7,206 bases of DNA from Kiritimatiellia bacterium (GTDB taxonomy: Bacteria; Verrucomicrobiota; Kiritimatiellia; JAAZAB01), in contig JAGYMT010000083.1 in assembly GCA_018400335.1 (NCBI GenBank), positions 1 through 7,206 of the forward strand, written 5' to 3'. The stretch's first letter is position 1. The number at the start of each line of letters is the position of its first letter. Below, in pieces: positions 6,871-7,206 of the stretch. The notes beneath the pieces were generated by a model that did not search any database, was not told where the DNA came from, and was given only the letters and a program-made list of their open reading frames with translations. The position numbers and the translations under genes were made by a program.

Positions 6871-6900
6871 GAGGAAATTTCAGGAAATTTCAGGAAATTC
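6871..6900. repeat. Three tandem 10-bp repeats upstream of the tRNA promoter
   Basis: Three consecutive 10-bp units, GAGGAAATTT, CAGGAAATTT and CAGGAAATTC, are followed by a partial fourth (CAGG). The period is one helical turn and each unit centres on AAATTT or AAATTC, an arrangement known to bend DNA. The array starts about 10 bp upstream of the -35 box of tRNA-Thr, where an UP element or activator site would act. Each unit also contributes to a GGAAATTTC half-palindrome, so a regulator operator is an alternative. It is far too short for CRISPR. Confidence 0.7.
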
Positions 6901-6950
6901 CAGGCGTGTATTTGCTCGGGCAGCTATTCGCATTATGGGGCGGCCCCCTA

Positions 6951-7042
6951 CCGCCTCGCGCGGCAGGATCCGAAGATTGGGGCGAAAAGGTGTGCCTTTT
7001 AGCCCCAATCTATCGTTCCTGCGACCATCCGCGAGTCTGCGG
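6951..7042. other. Long imperfect hairpin (possible structured RNA or palindromic element)
   Basis: Nested inverted repeats form one arm. From outside in: 6951-6954 with 7039-7042, 6955-6960 with 7030-7035, 6963-6968 with 7017-7022, 6971-6973 with 7013-7015, 6974-6983 (AGATTGGGGC) with 7002-7011, a G-A mismatch, then 6985-6990 (AAAAGG) with 6995-7000, and a TGTG loop at 6991-6994. That is about 35 bp interrupted by small bulges. No T-tract follows on either strand, and integron attC consensus boxes are not seen. A smaller inverted repeat, GGGGC-G-GCCCC, lies at 6937-6947. Function and direction of any transcript are unknown. Confidence 0.6.
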
Positions 7043-7206
7043 GATCGCCGAGGACGAGATCATAATAAAATCAGAACACTTAGTCGCATGCCTTAATCCC
7101 CCACCCTTTGCCGGATACCCTTAATCCAACTGCTTAGTCATTGCTTAACAGATACTTGCCGACTAAGAATGGGATCAAGCGTGGGGACAAACTGTTCCAT
7201 GCACCC

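Larger units (their letters stand above)
6816..7206. other. Region without a recognisable gene
   Basis: No frame on either strand shows a credible protein; the open frames here have no recognisable domain, and the longest crosses the tRNA. Contents are the tRNA-Thr promoter, the 10-bp tandem repeats, the long hairpin, and from 7079 a lower-GC tail with short repeated words. CTTAGTCG at 7079-7086 is the reverse complement of CGACTAAG at 7160-7167; CTTAGTC recurs at 7133-7139; CCTTAATCC occurs at 7091-7099 and 7119-7127. The last bases (GGGGACA at 7183-7189, TGTTCC at 7193-7198) form an imperfect inverted repeat. This could be the edge of a mobile or repeat element lying to the right, but no transposase is visible. 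Confidence 0.5.

Noticed and set aside
6871..6900. CRISPR array
   Set aside because: The units are 10 bp and directly tandem without spacers, and no cas genes are in the window.
6951..7042. Integron attC site or intrinsic terminator
   Set aside because: The outer ends lack attC consensus boxes (GTTRRRY type), no integrase or cassette is present, and neither strand has a T-tract after the hairpin.
6509..7096. + strand open frame of about 195 codons across the tRNA and right-hand region
   Set aside because: It runs antisense through rpoD and the tRNA-Thr gene and has no domain signal.

Overview
The window reads as a bacterial chromosome fragment with GC-rich coding sequence. The best taxonomic clue is a complete housekeeping sigma-70 factor (RpoD). 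Its form (lysine/alanine-rich N-terminal tail, region 1.1, long non-conserved insert, C-terminus like [13 protein letters not shown]) recalls RpoD of PVC-superphylum or neighbouring candidate-phylum bacteria. That is an impression from memory, not a placement. A cytoplasmic tungsten/molybdenum-bis-MGD enzyme of acetylene-hydratase/formate-dehydrogenase type suggests anaerobic or facultative metabolism.

Layout, left to right. Positions 1-140 hold the apparent 3' end of an unidentified + strand gene that carries an unusual palindrome. At 150-2258 (+) lies a full-length molybdopterin oxidoreductase. It runs tail-to-tail, with a 23-bp overlap, into a minus-strand block (2236-4708) of cell-surface polysaccharide genes. 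In transcription order that block holds a gutted alkaline-phosphatase-superfamily gene, a family-2 glycosyltransferase, and a polyprenyl-phosphate sugar-1-phosphate transferase. The block starts 2 nt after the stop of rpoD (4711-6636, minus). Upstream of rpoD are a stem-loop and a tRNA-Thr(CGT) gene (6743-6815, minus) with a near-consensus sigma-70 promoter. The last ~390 bases (6816-7206) hold no convincing gene. They contain that promoter, three 10-bp tandem repeats, a ~92-nt imperfect hairpin and scattered short repeats.

The most unusual stretch is 3300-4710, where three genes appear to have been spliced together by deletions. The phosphatase gene keeps only its N-terminus and one internal block, in different frames. 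The glycosyltransferase begins out of frame inside that remnant, and its 3' end runs in frame into the first membrane helix of the sugar transferase, whose remaining sequence lies in the -1 frame from about 3340. This could be real erosion of an exopolysaccharide/O-antigen locus, a new fused gene, or an assembly error. Read mapping across the junctions would decide. I see no complete novel defence or mobile system. The candidates for something undescribed are this fused locus and the structured non-coding region right of the tRNA.
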